Source of the DNA: Ovis canadensis
Taxonomy: Eukaryota > Chordata > Mammalia > Artiodactyla > Bovidae
Length of the DNA: 64,000 bases
Direction: 5' to 3'
NCBI RefSeq assembly: GCF_042477335.2
Contig: NC_091250.1
Location: 127,073,384 to 127,137,383, forward strand
A program made the translations under genes and the position numbers. Under the pieces are notes generated by a model. It was not told the origin of the DNA and made no database searches. It saw only the letters and a list, made by a program, of their open reading frames with translations. Of the stretch, positions 62,942 through 64,000 are shown in pieces. Position 1 is the stretch's first letter, and each line of letters opens with the position of its first letter.

Positions 62942-63394
62942 GAGGACAGACAGACCCCATCATAAGCCCAATCATAAAATGTAATGAAGTTGACTAAGGA
63001 CATTCTATTTGTGGCATTTTATTTCACCAGCCAAAAAGCTTAAATACCAGACTGTTATGTTCAAACCCAGACCTAGAAGCCAAAGGAAAAAGCTGTCTGT
63101 TTGTTTTTGTTTTCCCTGGACCTGCCTTTGCTGGCAATGGGAGTAATCTCTGCAGAGAGCACGAAACGTGCCTGAGTCCCAGCCCAACCCACCAGGGTTC
63201 TGGGGTCCTTCTTCCGTGTTTGTGACCCAAGCACCAGCTCTAACAAAATCTTCCTTTGCTTGGCCTGTCTCTTTCCCTTGAGACTCCTCCACGGCCCACG
63301 TGGAGGGAGGCTGACTACAGAAACTGTATAATTAAAGACTTAGATGTGTGTAAGCATTCATGGGTCCCCATTAAATAGTGTTTATCAACATTGC
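62942..63394. other. Single-copy DNA
   Basis: No recognised repeat or gene. Confidence 0.4.
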
Positions 63395-63865
63395 TAGCTT
63401 TTTTAAAATTAACAATCATCGGAAAGACTGATGCTGAAGCTGAAGCTCCAATACTTTGGCCACTTGATGCAAAGAACTGATTCACTGGAATAGAGTGATA
63501 CTGGGAAAGATGCAAGCCAAAAGGAGAAGAGGGTGGCAGAGGATGAGATGGTTGGATGGCATTGCTGACTCAATGGACATGAATTTGAGCAAACTATGGA
63601 AGGTAATGAAGGACAGGGAAGCCTGGCATACTGCAGTCCATGGGGTCATAAAGAGCCAGGCAGAATTTAGTGACTGAACAGGAATGGTTGCTTTATGGGG
63701 TGGTGTTAACTTCTTCTGTACAGCAAAGCAAATCAGCTCTATGTAGACATATAGCCCCTCTTTTTTAGATTCCTTTCCATGTAGGTCACCACAGAGCATT
63801 AAGTAAAGGTCCCTGTGTTGTACAGTAAGTTCTTGTTAATTATCTATTTTATGCATAGTATCAAT
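63395..63865 (-). mobile_element. L1 3' UTR antisense with nested BovB
   Basis: TAGCTTTTTTAAAATTAACA, then after the insert TTCTGTACAGCAAAGCAAAT, AGATTCCTTTCCATGTAGGT, TTGTTAATTATCTATTTTAT. Confidence 0.75.
63421..63682 (+). mobile_element. BovB 3' tail in L1
   Basis: GGAAAGACTGATGCTGAAGC, GGATGAGATGGTTGGATGGC, AATTTAGTGACTGAACAGG. Confidence 0.93.
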
Positions 63866-64000
63866 AGTGCTAGCTTGAATTATTTCATCAACCTATACAC
63901 ATCCCTAAAACTCACCAGATGTTGTTCTAAATGCTCTGTACTCAGCAACCAAAAGCATGAATGAAAATACCTACCCTCAAGCATCTTACATCTTATGAGG

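Overview
This is mammalian nuclear DNA from a bovid ruminant (cattle, sheep, goat or close kin). The evidence is the repeat content. Dozens of Bov-tA, BovA and BOV-A2 SINEs and about a dozen copies of the BovB (RTE-clade) LINE 3' end occur, and BovB with its BovA-derived SINEs is diagnostic of ruminants. With them are cetartiodactyl CHR-type SINEs and ruminant L1 copies, over an older layer of MIR, L2, MaLR LTR, MER5, mariner and Tigger fossils common to mammals.

I find no intact protein-coding gene. The longest open frames (251, 182, 179, 163 and 159 codons) run across repeats or show no domain, and nothing has a convincing exon chain. The window reads as an intron or intergenic desert. Two places look like possible transcription starts. 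One is a TATA-like box at 2434 followed by a small ATG-bearing candidate exon ending in a strong splice donor at 2784. The other is a GC/CpG-rich block at about 3850-4700 with AP-1 and homeodomain-type sites on its edge. Several repeat-poor, high-complexity stretches (about 1.1-2.4, 10.7-11.2, 20.9-21.4, 24.5-25.2, 38.4-39.1, 50.1-51.3, 54.2-55.2, 57.9-58.7 and 60.4-61.3 kb) are where conserved non-coding elements would be expected.

Layout. 0-6 kb: mostly single-copy, few SINEs, the possible promoter or exon and the CpG-rich block. 6-9 kb: an old L2 split by a twin-primed L1 and an older L1 end, then a CHR SINE broken by a Bov-tA head. 9-18 kb: single-copy DNA with MIRs, MaLR LTRs and assorted SINEs. 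18.3-20.9 kb: a 1.7-kb BovB copy with a decayed reverse transcriptase, facing a second BovB end. 21-30 kb: nested L1/SINE units, a Tigger MITE inside L2, and a SINE ladder. 30-31 kb: a Tigger3-like DNA transposon. 31-37 kb: an ancient L1, a BovB end, and a 1.2-kb L1 with a 16-bp target duplication inside a SINE. 37-45 kb: BovB and SINE copies, a three-deep L1/L1/BovB nest, and SINEs with minisatellite expansions. 45-54 kb: L2, MaLR and other LTR fossils, a mariner hairpin MITE, an inverted SINE pair inside one target duplication, and a retroposed tRNA-Cys half. 54-64 kb: L1 with two nested SINEs, MIRs, a 60-bp Z-DNA-prone tract, CHR SINE, L2 and G-rich DNA.

There is no operon, CRISPR array or cellular gene system here. 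The biological interest lies in retrotransposition mechanics: twin priming, target-site ladders, insertion of a tRNA half, 3'-truncated SINEs, and repeat expansion at the same point of two SINE tRNA heads. Family names come from recognising consensus features by eye. Subfamily labels and edges (give or take about 10-20 bases for old repeats) should be confirmed with RepeatMasker and Dfam.
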